Positions 51,734 through 60,086 of a stretch of 64,000 nucleotides of DNA are shown in pieces. The stretch spans positions 2,046,001 to 2,110,000 of the forward strand of contig CBDANJ010000008.1 in the NCBI GenBank assembly GCA_965197545.1, in the 5' to 3' direction. The translations under genes were made by a program, and so were the position numbers. Under the pieces are notes generated by a model that was not told where the DNA came from, ran no database searches, and saw only the letters and a program-made list of their open reading frames with translations. Positions within the stretch are counted from its first letter, which is position 1. The number at the start of each line of letters is the position of its first letter. This DNA is from CATOSP01 sp965197545 (GTDB lineage Bacteria > Chloroflexota > Dehalococcoidia > Lucifugimonadales > UBA3495).

Positions 51734-52966
51734 ATGGCATTGATCTTTTCTACGTCGCCCAAATACCTGCTAACATCCGAATCGGTCACCGAGGGTCACC
51801 CCGATAAGCTGTGCGACCAGATATCCGACGCAGTCCTGGACGCCGCTCTGGCGGACGACCAGATGAGCAGGGTTGCCTGCGAGACCGTGGCCACCAAGAA
51901 CCTGGTGATGGTCACCGGCGAGATCACGTCCAGTTCCAAACTGGACTTCAACGAGATCGCCCGCCAGGTGATCCTCGACATTGGCTACACCGACGTCAAA
52001 TACGGGCTGGACGGCGGCTCCTGTGGGGTCATCGCCCACGTCAGCCAGCAGTCCGCCGACATCAGCCAGGGCGTGACCACCGCTCTGGAGCAACGGGCCA
52101 ACGGCGATGCCGCTGACGCCCGGCGGTCCACCGGAGCCGGTGACCAGGGGATGATGGTCGGTTTCGCCTGCAACGAGACCGAAGGCCTGATGCCCTTGAC
52201 CGTCGACCTTTCCCACCGCCTGGTTGAACGCCTGGCGGCTGTACGCAAGGACCGCACGCTCCCCTACCTGGGCCCCGATGGCAAGTCCCAGGTTACGGTG
52301 GAGTACCGGTACGGCAAACCGCACCGGGTGGACGCCGTGGTTATCAGCACCCAGCATGAAGACCAGGAAGACCGTGGGTCGTTTACTGAGACCATCCGGC
52401 AAGATATCATCGAACACGTGATCAGACCCGTAGTCCCCGCCGACCTGCTGGACAGCGACACCAAATACTATGTGAACCCCAGCGGGTGGTTCGTCATCGG
52501 AGGCCCCCAGGGCGACACCGGCCTAACCGGCCGCAAGATCCTGGTCGACACCTACGGAGGGATAGCGCGTCACGGCGGCGGAGCTTTCTCGGGGAAAGAC
52601 CCCACGAAAGTCGACCGCTCCGGCGCTTATGCCGCCCGCTATGTGGCCAAGAATGTAGTCGCTGCCGGCCTGGCGGACCGTGTCGAAGTGATTGTCTCCT
52701 ACGCCATAGGCGTTGCAAAGCCGATCTCCGTTTCGGTAGAGACCTTTGACACAAATCACCTCCCTAACGAGAAGATCGTCGACTTGGTGAACGAACACTT
52801 CGACCTGCGCCCGGGCGCGATCATCGAGGACCTGGACCTGCGGAGGCCCATATACGGCAAGACCGCCGCCTATGGACATTTTGGCCGCACCGACCTGGAC
52901 CTGCCTTGGGAACGCACCGACAAAGCAAACGCATTGCGGGCCGCCGCGGGGTTGCCGGCTAACTAA
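51734..52966 (+). CDS. metK: S-adenosylmethionine synthetase
   Basis: A 410-residue methionine adenosyltransferase. ESVTEGHPDKLCDQISD with the catalytic His, GAGDQGMMVGFACNET, and GGGAFSGKDPTKVDRSGAYAARY are in place; the end has HFGRTDLDLPWERTD. It makes SAM from methionine and ATP. It lies in the operon controlled by the SAM-I riboswitch, giving product feedback. An AGGAGAAG site precedes ATG 51734. Confidence 0.97.
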   Translation: MALIFSTSPKYLLTSESVTEGHPDKLCDQISDAVLDAALADDQMSRVACETVATKNLVMVTGEITSSSKLDFNEIARQVILDIGYTDVKYGLDGGSCGVIAHVSQQSADISQGVTTALEQRANGDAADARRSTGAGDQGMMVGFACNETEGLMPLTVDLSHRLVERLAAVRKDRTLPYLGPDGKSQVTVEYRYGKPHRVDAVVISTQHEDQEDRGSFTETIRQDIIEHVIRPVVPADLLDSDTKYYVNPSGWFVIGGPQGDTGLTGRKILVDTYGGIARHGGGAFSGKDPTKVDRSGAYAARYVAKNVVAAGLADRVEVIVSYAIGVAKPISVSVETFDTNHLPNEKIVDLVNEHFDLRPGAIIEDLDLRRPIYGKTAAYGHFGRTDLDLPWERTDKANALRAAAGLPAN

Positions 52967-53023
52967 CTCGCTCCGCCACACGGGCGAACCGGACCCGGAC
53001 AAATAGACTGGAGGGGCCGCACC

Positions 53024-53794
53024 ATGCAGAACGGACAGCAGGGTAGGCCAATTGCCAACCTCTCGGCGGAGGAACGTGCCTCCTTCCGGGCATTGATAAA
53101 CGAGCTACAGAGCCAGAGAAAGGCGGCATCCGTCCAAGCGGTGGAGGCCCGCGCGGTCCTGGGACCCCATCTGGCGGCTGCTACTCCAGGGGTCCAAGCC
53201 GCATTGCTCCACCTGATCGAGCGTGACGAACGGGGCCCGGCCCTCGGTGAGACCGCCCCCGATTTCACCCTGAAACAGGTGGGTTCGGACGAACGGGTGA
53301 GCCTCTCTGGATTCAGAGGCAAGCGCCCGGTGGGGCTGATTTTCGGCAGCTACACTTGACCCCCTTTCCGCGCCTCGGTGGGGCGCATTGAACAGATTCG
53401 GGACAAGTTCGCCGGAGAGGTGGAGTTCTTTGTGGTTTACGTGAGAGAAGCCCACCCCACCGACGGATGGCAGGTCGACGCCAACGTCCAAGACGAGGTT
53501 TTCTACCGCCAGCATCAGACCCATGAGGAACGGGAAGAAGTCGCCCAGACGTGCAGCCTCGACCTCAAGATCACGCTTCCCGTACTGGTCGAAGAGATGG
53601 ACAACAACATCGACGAGACTTTCGGAGCGGCGCCTGAGCGGTTGTACCTGATTGGCTCGGACGGCAAGGTCGCCTACCACGGCGGCGCCGGCCCGTTCTT
53701 CTTCGACTTGGATGAATGGGAGCAGGCGATTCAGGACTGTGTCGATGGTGGGGGCACAATCAAAGCCCCGGCCACGACCGCGACGGCCGCATGA
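53024..53794 (+). CDS. Deiodinase-like thioredoxin-fold selenoprotein (in-frame TGA read as selenocysteine)
   Basis: Read through the TGA at 53357-53359, this is a 256-residue protein with Sec112 in the motif FGSYT-U-PPF, which mirrors the FGSCT-U-P active site of iodothyronine deiodinases. Agreement continues after the Sec: FFVVYVREAHPTDGW, and PERLYLIGSDGKVAYHGGAGPFFFD. The N-terminal part (8-70) is helical and followed by an AhpC/TSA-type start ALGETAPDFTLKQVG. Both halves share one frame with no break. A hairpin sits at the distance of a bacterial SECIS. The start has GGAGGGG. The stop overlaps the phosphohexomutase start (ATGA). Bacterial relatives are probably thiol- or peroxide-directed redox enzymes; the substrate is unknown. 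Confidence 0.92.
53357..53386 (+). promoter_or_regulatory. Sec codon TGA and SECIS-like hairpin of the deiodinase-like gene
   Basis: TGA at 53357-53359. The hairpin is GCGCCTC (53370-53376), loop GGT (53377-53379), GGGGCGC (53380-53386), with one T-G wobble. The loop begins 18 bases after the TGA and starts with G, within the usual bacterial SECIS range. Confidence 0.78.
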
Positions 53795-55206
53795 CCACCG
53801 CGATCCGCTTTGGGACCGATGGCTGGCGGGCCATCATCGCCGAAGATTTCACCTTCGAGAACGTGGGCCGTTGTTCCCAGGGCCTCGCCGATTACCTGCG
53901 CGCCCAGGGGACTGCCGGGAAAGGGCTGATTGTCGGCTACGACACACGTTTTCTCTCCCGCGAGTTCGCCGAAACGGTGGCCTCGGTCATGGCCGCCAAC
54001 GAGATCAAGACCTTCCTGTCGGCGGAACCCGCTCCGACCCCGGTCCTCAGCTACAGCGTACTCCATCGACGGACGGCTGGCGCGGCCATAATCACGGCCA
54101 GCCACAACCCCGGAATTTGGAACGGCTTCAAGTTCAAGCCCGAGTACGCCGGTAGCGCTACCCAGGAGATCACCGACCTGCTCGAACACTTCATAGCCAG
54201 CGCGGGTAGAGTCCGCTCCATGCCTCTGGAGCAGGCGCGGGACCAGGGGATGATTACAGAGTTCGACCCCGCCCCTCCATACATGGATAAGGTGGCCACA
54301 CTCGTGGATCTGTCAGCCATCCAAAACGCGGGTCTCCGCGTGAGTGTTGACGCCATGTTTGGGGCCGGGGCGGGCTATATTTCGGCCCTGGCATCCGGCG
54401 GTGCAACCGTAGTAGAAGAGATGAATGGGACCCGGAACCCGGCGTTCCCTGGAATGGAACAACCTGAACCCATTGCCAATAACCTCAGGGGCTTAACCCA
54501 GGCCGTGCCCGGTCAGGGATACTCGGTGGGACTTGCCCTGGACGGCGATGCTGATCGTGTCGGGGTGGTTGACGAGAACGGGCGGTTCATCACCACCCTG
54601 GAAGTCTTCTCCCTTTTGGCCTATTACCTGTTGGACCAGAAGGAGCTGCGCGGCCCGCTGGTCAAAGGCGTCACGTCTTCAATGATGCTAAACAAACTCG
54701 CCGGTATTTACGGCGTGGACATCTACGAAGAAAAGGTGGGGTTCAAATACATCGGACCCCGGATGTCCGCAGCTGACGCGCTTTTGGCTGGAGAGGAAAG
54801 CGGTGGTTTCGCCTTCCGTGGTCACATACCAGAAAGAGACGGCATACTCAGCGGACTCTTCATTCTGGAGTATATGGCCCATACGGGTCTTACGCCTTCG
54901 GAGCTCGTGCGGGGTTTATTCGATAAGGTGGGCGAACACTACTACCACCGCCGCGACGTGGCATTCAGGGCCGAGGACCGTTCCAGGATCCAGGAAAGAT
55001 TGGAGAGCCCAGAATTGACCCAGTTGGCCGGGATGCCTGTCAGGAGCATAGACGCAATCGATGGGCGAAGGCTCGTGTTCGACGACGCCTGGCTCATCTC
55101 CAGGTTCTCGGGGACAGAACCTCTATTGCGCATTTACGCGGAGGCGGGCTCACAACAAACCGTGGAAAAGATGTTGGACGCGGCGGCGGAATACCTGGGG
55201 GTCTGA
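53791..55206 (+). CDS. Phosphoglucomutase / phosphomannomutase family protein
   Basis: A 471-residue alpha-D-phosphohexomutase. Active-site Ser104 in TASHNPGIWNGFKF, metal loop ALDGDADRVGVVD, sugar loop GEESGGFAFRGHIPERDG and phosphate loop RFSGTEPLLRIY. The frame is open to 53716, but the ATG at 53791 (MTTAIRFGTDGWR) begins at the conserved N-terminus and overlaps the selenoprotein stop. It interconverts hexose 1- and 6-phosphates; glucose, mannose and glucosamine forms cannot be told apart with certainty. Last gene of the SAM operon, convergent with rpsI 10 bases away. Confidence 0.93.
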   Translation: MTTAIRFGTDGWRAIIAEDFTFENVGRCSQGLADYLRAQGTAGKGLIVGYDTRFLSREFAETVASVMAANEIKTFLSAEPAPTPVLSYSVLHRRTAGAAIITASHNPGIWNGFKFKPEYAGSATQEITDLLEHFIASAGRVRSMPLEQARDQGMITEFDPAPPYMDKVATLVDLSAIQNAGLRVSVDAMFGAGAGYISALASGGATVVEEMNGTRNPAFPGMEQPEPIANNLRGLTQAVPGQGYSVGLALDGDADRVGVVDENGRFITTLEVFSLLAYYLLDQKELRGPLVKGVTSSMMLNKLAGIYGVDIYEEKVGFKYIGPRMSAADALLAGEESGGFAFRGHIPERDGILSGLFILEYMAHTGLTPSELVRGLFDKVGEHYYHRRDVAFRAEDRSRIQERLESPELTQLAGMPVRSIDAIDGRRLVFDDAWLISRFSGTEPLLRIYAEAGSQQTVEKMLDAAAEYLGV

Positions 55207-55216
55207 TGACCCCCAA

Positions 55217-55630
55217 CTAACGCTTGGTGTATTGGGGAGCCCGGCGGGCCCGCTTCAGGCCGTATTTCTTGCTTTCCTTGATTCGGGCGTCTCTCGTAAT
55301 CAACCCGTTGCGGCGCAGTCCAACTTTCAATTCGGCGTCGTAAGCAACAAGCGCCCTGGCAATCCCGTGCCGAATCGCCTCGGCCTGGGAATGGACTCCC
55401 CCACCCACTACCCGGACCATCACCCTGAACCGGTTCGCCATTTCGGCGACCCTGAAGGGCTCGTTGATGATGTCCCGCCACGGCCTCCAGCCGAAGTACT
55501 CGTCAACGGGCTTGCCGTTGACGATGGTCGGCCCCCCATCGTCCAAGTAGAGCCTCACCTTGGCGATAGAAGTCTTGCGCTTCCCGGTGCCGTAGTAATA
55601 TTGTTCCTGGTCTGTCGCAACTCGAACCAA
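55217..55630 (-). CDS. rpsI: 30S ribosomal protein S9
   Basis: A 137-residue S9 with a short N-terminal lead, then YYYGTGKRKTSIAKVRLY, VVGGGVHSQAEAIRHGIARALV and the closing RRAPQYTKR whose basic tail reaches the P site of the ribosome. Start TTG 55630. Last gene of the ribosomal cluster, 9 bases after rplM as is standard. Confidence 0.95.
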   Translation of the reverse strand: MVRVATDQEQYYYGTGKRKTSIAKVRLYLDDGGPTIVNGKPVDEYFGWRPWRDIINEPFRVAEMANRFRVMVRVVGGGVHSQAEAIRHGIARALVAYDAELKVGLRRNGLITRDARIKESKKYGLKRARRAPQYTKR

Positions 55631-55639
55631 AATCAGTAC

Positions 55640-56086
55640 CTACTCTTTGCTCGATTCACCAAAGCCCGCGACCTGGGCTTCGTGGGGGTGGGTCTCTCCG
55701 GCGTAAACTTTCAACCGGCGGAGCATGTGCCGCCCCAGGTTGTTGCGGGGCAGCATTCCTTTGACCGCCAACTCGATAACGCGATCAGGGCGGGTATCCA
55801 ACATGTCGTCGAGCCTGAACGTTTTCAGGTTCCCGACGTAGCCGCTATGCCGGTAGTAAAGCTTCTGGTCCCGCTTTCGGCCTGTAACCCTCACCTTGGA
55901 CGCGTTGACCACGATTACGTAGTCGCCGGTGAGGACTGATGGGGAATAGCCGGGTTTATCCTTGCCCTGAAGGGCCATTGCGATATCCCGGGCCAGCCTG
56001 CCCAGCACTTGGCCGGTCGCGTCGACAACCCGCCACGTTGCGGGGACTTCGCCATTCTTGGGAAAATACGTGCTAGTTCTTTTCAT
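55640..56086 (-). CDS. rplM: 50S ribosomal protein L13
   Basis: A 148-residue L13: WRVVDATGQVLGRLARDIAMALQGKDKPGY, VINASKV-type VVNASKVRVTGRK, and AVKGMLPRNNLGRHMLRRLKVYAGETHPHEAQ, in order. It overlaps the end of truA by 14 bases, so it is translationally coupled. Confidence 0.96.
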   Translation of the reverse strand: MKRTSTYFPKNGEVPATWRVVDATGQVLGRLARDIAMALQGKDKPGYSPSVLTGDYVIVVNASKVRVTGRKRDQKLYYRHSGYVGNLKTFRLDDMLDTRPDRVIELAVKGMLPRNNLGRHMLRRLKVYAGETHPHEAQVAGFGESSKE

Positions 56087-56843
56087 CTTCTCTGATTACG
56101 TATGACCAGAATTCCGGATAGTTTACCTTCATCAAACAGAGACCTCTGGCCGGGACCGACGGCAGGGTGAATCCCTGCTCCAACCCACCACCCAGCAATC
56201 CTTCCAATACCATTGTATCTAGTTTACCTTTGCCAACCTCAATTAATATCGCGTTTGCCCGCCGGACCAGGTGCTTGAGAAACCCGTTAGCCTCACATTC
56301 GATGATAACTTCACGGTCTTCCCTCCAGACCTCCCACCGGCGCACCGACCGGACCGCCGACCGTTCCGCAGGATGGTCTGGGACCAAGGGCCGGAGATCG
56401 CGGTTTCCGATCAGGCCAGTCGCCGCCTCTGCCATTCGCTCCACATCCAGCGGGTCCCGCACCCAAAAACTGGTGTGGCGCTCCAGAGGAGATGCCCAAC
56501 TCCGGTTGGAAATCCGGTACTGGTAGACCCGGCTCTCGGCGTTCCTTCTGGAGTGAAACTCCGGGATCATCCGGTACGCGGCCTGGACTCGAATATCCTC
56601 CGGGAGATAGAAGTTCAACCCGTGAGAGAAGGACTCTATCGTACGGTCGGCGGCCGTTGCGAAGTCCACTACCTGGCCGCGTGCGTGAGCCCCCGAATCG
56701 GTGCGGCTCGCCCCCCGGATGCGCACTGGCTCTCCGGTAAACCTGGCCAGGCTAGTCTCCAGTTCTCCCTGGACCGTTGGTTGGTCTCTTTGGACCTGGA
56801 ACCCCTTGTATTTCGTTCCGTCGTATTCTAACAGTAGCGCCAC
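56073..56843 (-). CDS. truA: tRNA pseudouridine synthase A
   Basis: A 256-residue enzyme that makes pseudouridine at tRNA positions 38-40. Catalytic Asp49 in GASRTDSGAHARGQV; LLEYDGTKYKGFQVQ at the start; YQYRISNR and GFLKHLVRRANAILIEVGKG with the closing VPARGLCLMKVNYPE. GTG start. Its place between rplQ and rplM is a common arrangement in Gram-positives and Chloroflexota. Confidence 0.94.
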   Translation of the reverse strand: MALLLEYDGTKYKGFQVQRDQPTVQGELETSLARFTGEPVRIRGASRTDSGAHARGQVVDFATAADRTIESFSHGLNFYLPEDIRVQAAYRMIPEFHSRRNAESRVYQYRISNRSWASPLERHTSFWVRDPLDVERMAEAATGLIGNRDLRPLVPDHPAERSAVRSVRRWEVWREDREVIIECEANGFLKHLVRRANAILIEVGKGKLDTMVLEGLLGGGLEQGFTLPSVPARGLCLMKVNYPEFWSYVIREDEKN

Positions 56844-56918
56844 CCTGCGGGCGCCTTTGAAGCCCTCGCCCGGGTTGGGTCCTGGTGGAGCTATTGGACT
56901 AATTCGCGCAACACCTCG

Positions 56919-57272
56919 CTAGACTAGTTCGATAACCGCCATCTCGGCCCCGTCGCCTTGACGTCTGCCGATCTTGATGATCCGCGTGTAGCCGCCAGCG
57001 CGTTCGGCGTACCTGGGAGCCACCTCGTCGAACACCTTCTTGACGACGGTCTTGTTGGGAATCTGGGCTAGGGCCAATCTCCGGTGGTGGAGCGTGCCCT
57101 TCTTGCCGTGTGTAATCAACTTTTCGGCCACTATCCTGGTCTCTTTGGCCTTGGCCAGGGTGGTGGTGATGCGCTCGTGCTGGATCAATTCTCCGGTCAA
57201 CCCGCGCATCAGGGCTTTTCGTTGGTCCTTGTACCGGCTAAGCTTGCGTCCGGCGACTCGGTGAGAGGCCAT
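56919..57272 (-). CDS. rplQ: 50S ribosomal protein L17
   Basis: A 117-residue L17: RKLSRYKDQRKALMRGLTGELIQHERITTTLAKAKETR and the closing AGGYTRIIKIGRRQGDGAEMAVIELV. It follows rpoA with 2 bases between stop and start. Confidence 0.96.
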   Translation of the reverse strand: MASHRVAGRKLSRYKDQRKALMRGLTGELIQHERITTTLAKAKETRIVAEKLITHGKKGTLHHRRLALAQIPNKTVVKKVFDEVAPRYAERAGGYTRIIKIGRRQGDGAEMAVIELV

Positions 57273-57274
57273 GA

Positions 57275-58474
57275 CTAACTGGAGACCTCCTCTTCATCGT
57301 CATCCTCGGACCATTCTTCCTCATCCTCGTCGTCCTCATCCCACGCCCAAGAACCCTCTTCCGCCTCAGCTTGGACCGGGGCTTGACCGACGCCGCCCGA
57401 CCCGATTAACTCACCCAACTCTTCGACCGATAGCGTGAGGCCGGTGGGCAATTCGCCGGCAGACAGCGAATCGCCGCCGATAACTACCGCCGCTCCATCT
57501 CCGAGATGGGATCCAATTCCCCGCTCCGCGAGCTTGTCCCGGAGTTCGGTCAAGGACTTGTAGCCGAAGTTTCGGATCTTCAGAAGTTCTTCGTCGGAAC
57601 GTTCTAGGACTTCGCCGAGCTTGGTAATGTGGGCCCGCTTCAGGCAGTTGAGAGTCCTGTGAGAAAGCTCCAGCCTCTCGATGGGGGTCTGGTAAATCTC
57701 GGGGGATACCATGAGCGGGGCGCGGTCCATGCCGATTTCGGAGGTTTCGTCCAGGTTGCTGAACAAAAAGTAGTGGTTGACCAGGGATCCCGCAGCCCGG
57801 CGCACGGCCTCTAGCGGAGACACAGTGCCGTCGGTCCAAACTTCAAGGACCAGGCGCTCGTAGTCGGTGACCTGACCTACCCGTGTCCTCTCCACGTGGT
57901 AGTTCACCTTGCGGACGGGGCTGAAGATGGCGTCCACCGGGAGCACGCCGACAGGCAAGCTCTCGGACCCTTCGCCCTGAACGGCGGGCAGGTATCCGAC
58001 TCCTTGCTCCACGTTGAATTCGATCGAGAGCTTGGAATCGTCTGAATCGAGGGTTGCCAGATGCAGCTCGGGGTTTACCACCTGGAAGTCGGCCGAGGTG
58101 GCGATATCTCCGGCGCAGACCCGTCCGCCTCCGGAAACGTCCAGCCGCATCTTCCCAGTCCGCTCGGACTGGGCGCGGATCCGGATACGCTTCACGTTGA
58201 GAAGCAGCTCCATGACTTCTTCCTTAACGCCTGGGATGGCGGCGTACTCATGAACCACGTCGTCGATCTTGACCCACGTGATCGCGCTGCCGTTTGTCGA
58301 GCTTAAGAGTATCCTTCTCAGCGGATTGCCGATGGTGAGACCAAAACCCCGCTGCAGTGGCTCTACCGCCACTCTGCCATACATCGCGCCGGATTCCAGG
58401 ATATGGACATCCGGCTTGGGAGGCTCCGGTCCTCCCTCGGGATAACTGGCGGAGAGGACGAAAGTATCTAACAT
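57275..58474 (-). CDS. rpoA: DNA-directed RNA polymerase subunit alpha, with acidic C-terminal extension
   Basis: A 399-residue alpha subunit. The assembly domain has ESGAMYGRVAVEPLQRGFGLTIGNPLRRILLSS, AIPGVKEEVMELLLNVK and VNYHVERTRVGQVTDYERLVLEVWTDGTVSP. The C-terminal domain has IERLELSHRTLNCLKRAHITKLGEV and LLKIRNFGYKSLTELRDKL, which contacts UP elements and activators. After it come about 90 extra residues ending in an almost pure Asp/Glu stretch (WDEDDEDEEEWSEDDDEEE). Usual length is 310-340. The extension is unusual and is also open to the neighbouring gene without frameshift. Confidence 0.96.
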   Translation of the reverse strand: MLDTFVLSASYPEGGPEPPKPDVHILESGAMYGRVAVEPLQRGFGLTIGNPLRRILLSSTNGSAITWVKIDDVVHEYAAIPGVKEEVMELLLNVKRIRIRAQSERTGKMRLDVSGGGRVCAGDIATSADFQVVNPELHLATLDSDDSKLSIEFNVEQGVGYLPAVQGEGSESLPVGVLPVDAIFSPVRKVNYHVERTRVGQVTDYERLVLEVWTDGTVSPLEAVRRAAGSLVNHYFLFSNLDETSEIGMDRAPLMVSPEIYQTPIERLELSHRTLNCLKRAHITKLGEVLERSDEELLKIRNFGYKSLTELRDKLAERGIGSHLGDGAAVVIGGDSLSAGELPTGLTLSVEELGELIGSGGVGQAPVQAEAEEGSWAWDEDDEDEEEWSEDDDEEEVSS

Positions 58475-58482
58475 GGGGCCAT

Positions 58483-59109
58483 TTACCTCGAGTAAAACTC
58501 TACGATTAGCCGGGAGTTGATCGCCTGCTGCAAGTCTTGGTCCGCTGGCAGACTCATCACTCGACCGGTCATTTCATTCGCGTCTAAAAGCAACCAATCG
58601 GGCACCGGCCGTTTGGGTATCCCATCGGTCCGGTCCTTGTAGAAGTCTGTGGTCTTGTCCGACTCCTTCCATGAAATGATGTCCCCTTCCTTGACCTGGT
58701 AGGAAGGGATGTCCGTCTTCCGGCCATTCACCTGAAGGTGCCCGTGCATAACGAGTTGCCTGGCTTGCTTTCGGGAGTCGGAGAACCCGAGTAGAAAGAC
58801 CACATTGTCGAATCGTCTTTCCAGCGAGCGCAGCAAGTTCAGGCCGGTGACTCCAGGGGTGTCGAAGGCATCAGCCATGTACCGGCGGAACTGGGATTCC
58901 AGAACGCCGTAGATGTACTTGGCCTTCTGCTTCTCCAGCAGGTGTACGCCGTAGTCCGAGGGGCGTCTGCGCCTGCGGGACTGATTGCCCGGCGCGGCCC
59001 GGCGGCGTTCAATGGCGCAACGGGGCGTGAAACACCGCTCTCCCTTTAGAAATAGCTTTTCCCCGGCGCGGCGGCAAAGCCGACAGGATGGTCCTGTATA
59101 TCTACCCAT
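58483..59109 (-). CDS. rpsD: 30S ribosomal protein S4 (zinc-binding form)
   Basis: A 208-residue S4. The N-terminus carries CRLCRRAGEKLFLKGERCFTPRCAIERR, the four-cysteine zinc form, then LLEKQKAKYIYGVLESQFRRY, and the S4 RNA-binding motif (RRFDNVVFLLGFSDSRKQARQLVMHGHLQVNGRK, in order). It is an assembly-initiating protein and can autoregulate the operon in other bacteria. Confidence 0.96.
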   Translation of the reverse strand: MGRYTGPSCRLCRRAGEKLFLKGERCFTPRCAIERRRAAPGNQSRRRRRPSDYGVHLLEKQKAKYIYGVLESQFRRYMADAFDTPGVTGLNLLRSLERRFDNVVFLLGFSDSRKQARQLVMHGHLQVNGRKTDIPSYQVKEGDIISWKESDKTTDFYKDRTDGIPKRPVPDWLLLDANEMTGRVMSLPADQDLQQAINSRLIVEFYSR

Positions 59110-59119
59110 CAGGTGTTCG

Positions 59120-59503
59120 TTACACCCTCCTTCTCTTTGGTGGGCGACACCCGTTGTGCGGGATGGGCGTCACGTCTCGTATGCTGGTTACCATAAGCCC
59201 CGCCCCTTGGAGGGAGCGTATGGCGGCTTCGCGCCCTGCTCCGGGCCCGCGGATCAAAACGTCGATCTGGCGCAGTCCCATGTCCATACCCCGCCGCGCG
59301 GCCTGTTCCGCCGCACGTTGGGCGGCAAAGGCCGTGCCTTTGCGGGAGCCCTTGAAACCCACGGTCCCCGCGCTTGCTGATGAGATAACGTTTCCCTGCG
59401 GGTCGGTAATGCTGACCAGAGTGTTGTTGAACGTCGAATAGATATACGCCCGGCCCTGGACAACCGTTCGCCGCTCGCGGCGGCGTGCTCTTGGTCTAGG
59501 CAT
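59120..59503 (-). CDS. rpsK: 30S ribosomal protein S11
   Basis: A 127-residue S11: GRAYIYSTFNNTLVSITDPQGNVISSASAGTVGFKGSRKGT and GPGAGREAAIRSLQGAGLMVTSIRDVTPIPHNGCRPPKRRRV, in order. The N-terminus is Arg-rich and shorter than in E. coli. Follows rpsM by 13 bases. Confidence 0.96.
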   Translation of the reverse strand: MPRPRARRRERRTVVQGRAYIYSTFNNTLVSITDPQGNVISSASAGTVGFKGSRKGTAFAAQRAAEQAARRGMDMGLRQIDVLIRGPGAGREAAIRSLQGAGLMVTSIRDVTPIPHNGCRPPKRRRV

Positions 59504-59516
59504 CGATCACACTCAC

Positions 59517-59909
59517 CTACTTCTTGCCGCCCGTGCGCCGGCCACGGCCTGCGACGGTGCGTCTGGGGCCCTTTCTGGTTCGGGCGTTGGTCCGGGTCCG
59601 CTGACCGTGGGCCGGCAGACCTCGGCGGTGCCGCGTACCCCGATAGGAACCGATCTCGATCAACCGGCGTATGTTTTGGTTGACCTCACGCCTGAGGTCT
59701 CCCTCGGCCAGGTATTCCCGGTCTACGATCTCCCGTATCCGGTCCACCTGGACTTCGGATAATTCCAACATTCTCGGCGGCGACTCGGTGTCGATGTCGG
59801 CCTTGAGCAGAATCTCGTTGGCCAGGGCGGGGCCTATGCCGTAAATCCTGGTCAGGGCGACATGCGCCTTCTTCCGGTCGGGTACGTCTACTCCTGAGAT
59901 ACGGACCAC
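59517..59909 (-). CDS. rpsM: 30S ribosomal protein S13
   Basis: A 130-residue S13: VRISGVDVPDRKKAHVALTRIYGIGPALANEIL and the closing RGTRHRRGLPAHGQRTRTNARTRKGPRRTVAGRGRR with a basic tail. The frame is open to 60035, but the GTG at 59909 with AAGGAGG before it fixes the start. Confidence 0.95.
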   Translation of the reverse strand: MVRISGVDVPDRKKAHVALTRIYGIGPALANEILLKADIDTESPPRMLELSEVQVDRIREIVDREYLAEGDLRREVNQNIRRLIEIGSYRGTRHRRGLPAHGQRTRTNARTRKGPRRTVAGRGRRTGGKK

Positions 59910-59950
59910 TTGGGGCCTCCTTATTAAGGGCCTTCTATCGTGGGTTGGGT

Positions 59951-60064
59951 CTAACCCTGGCGCTGGGCGTGCCGAGGATTGGTGCAGATGATGCGCACTA
60001 CCCTCTTGCGCCGGATGACGCGGCATTTGTCGCACCGGGGTTTGACTGAAGCGGAAACTTTCAT
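59951..60064 (-). CDS. rpmJ: 50S ribosomal protein L36
   Basis: A 37-residue L36: MKVSASVKPRCDKCRVIRR, then KRVVRIICTNPRHAQRQG. The C-x2-C, C, H residues form the zinc ribbon of the C+ type. Found from the sequence because it is short; the stop is TAG at 59951. It sits between rpsM and a miniature element. Confidence 0.95.
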   Translation of the reverse strand: MKVSASVKPRCDKCRVIRRKRVVRIICTNPRHAQRQG

Positions 60065-60086
60065 AGCATCACTACCTTTGGACTAC

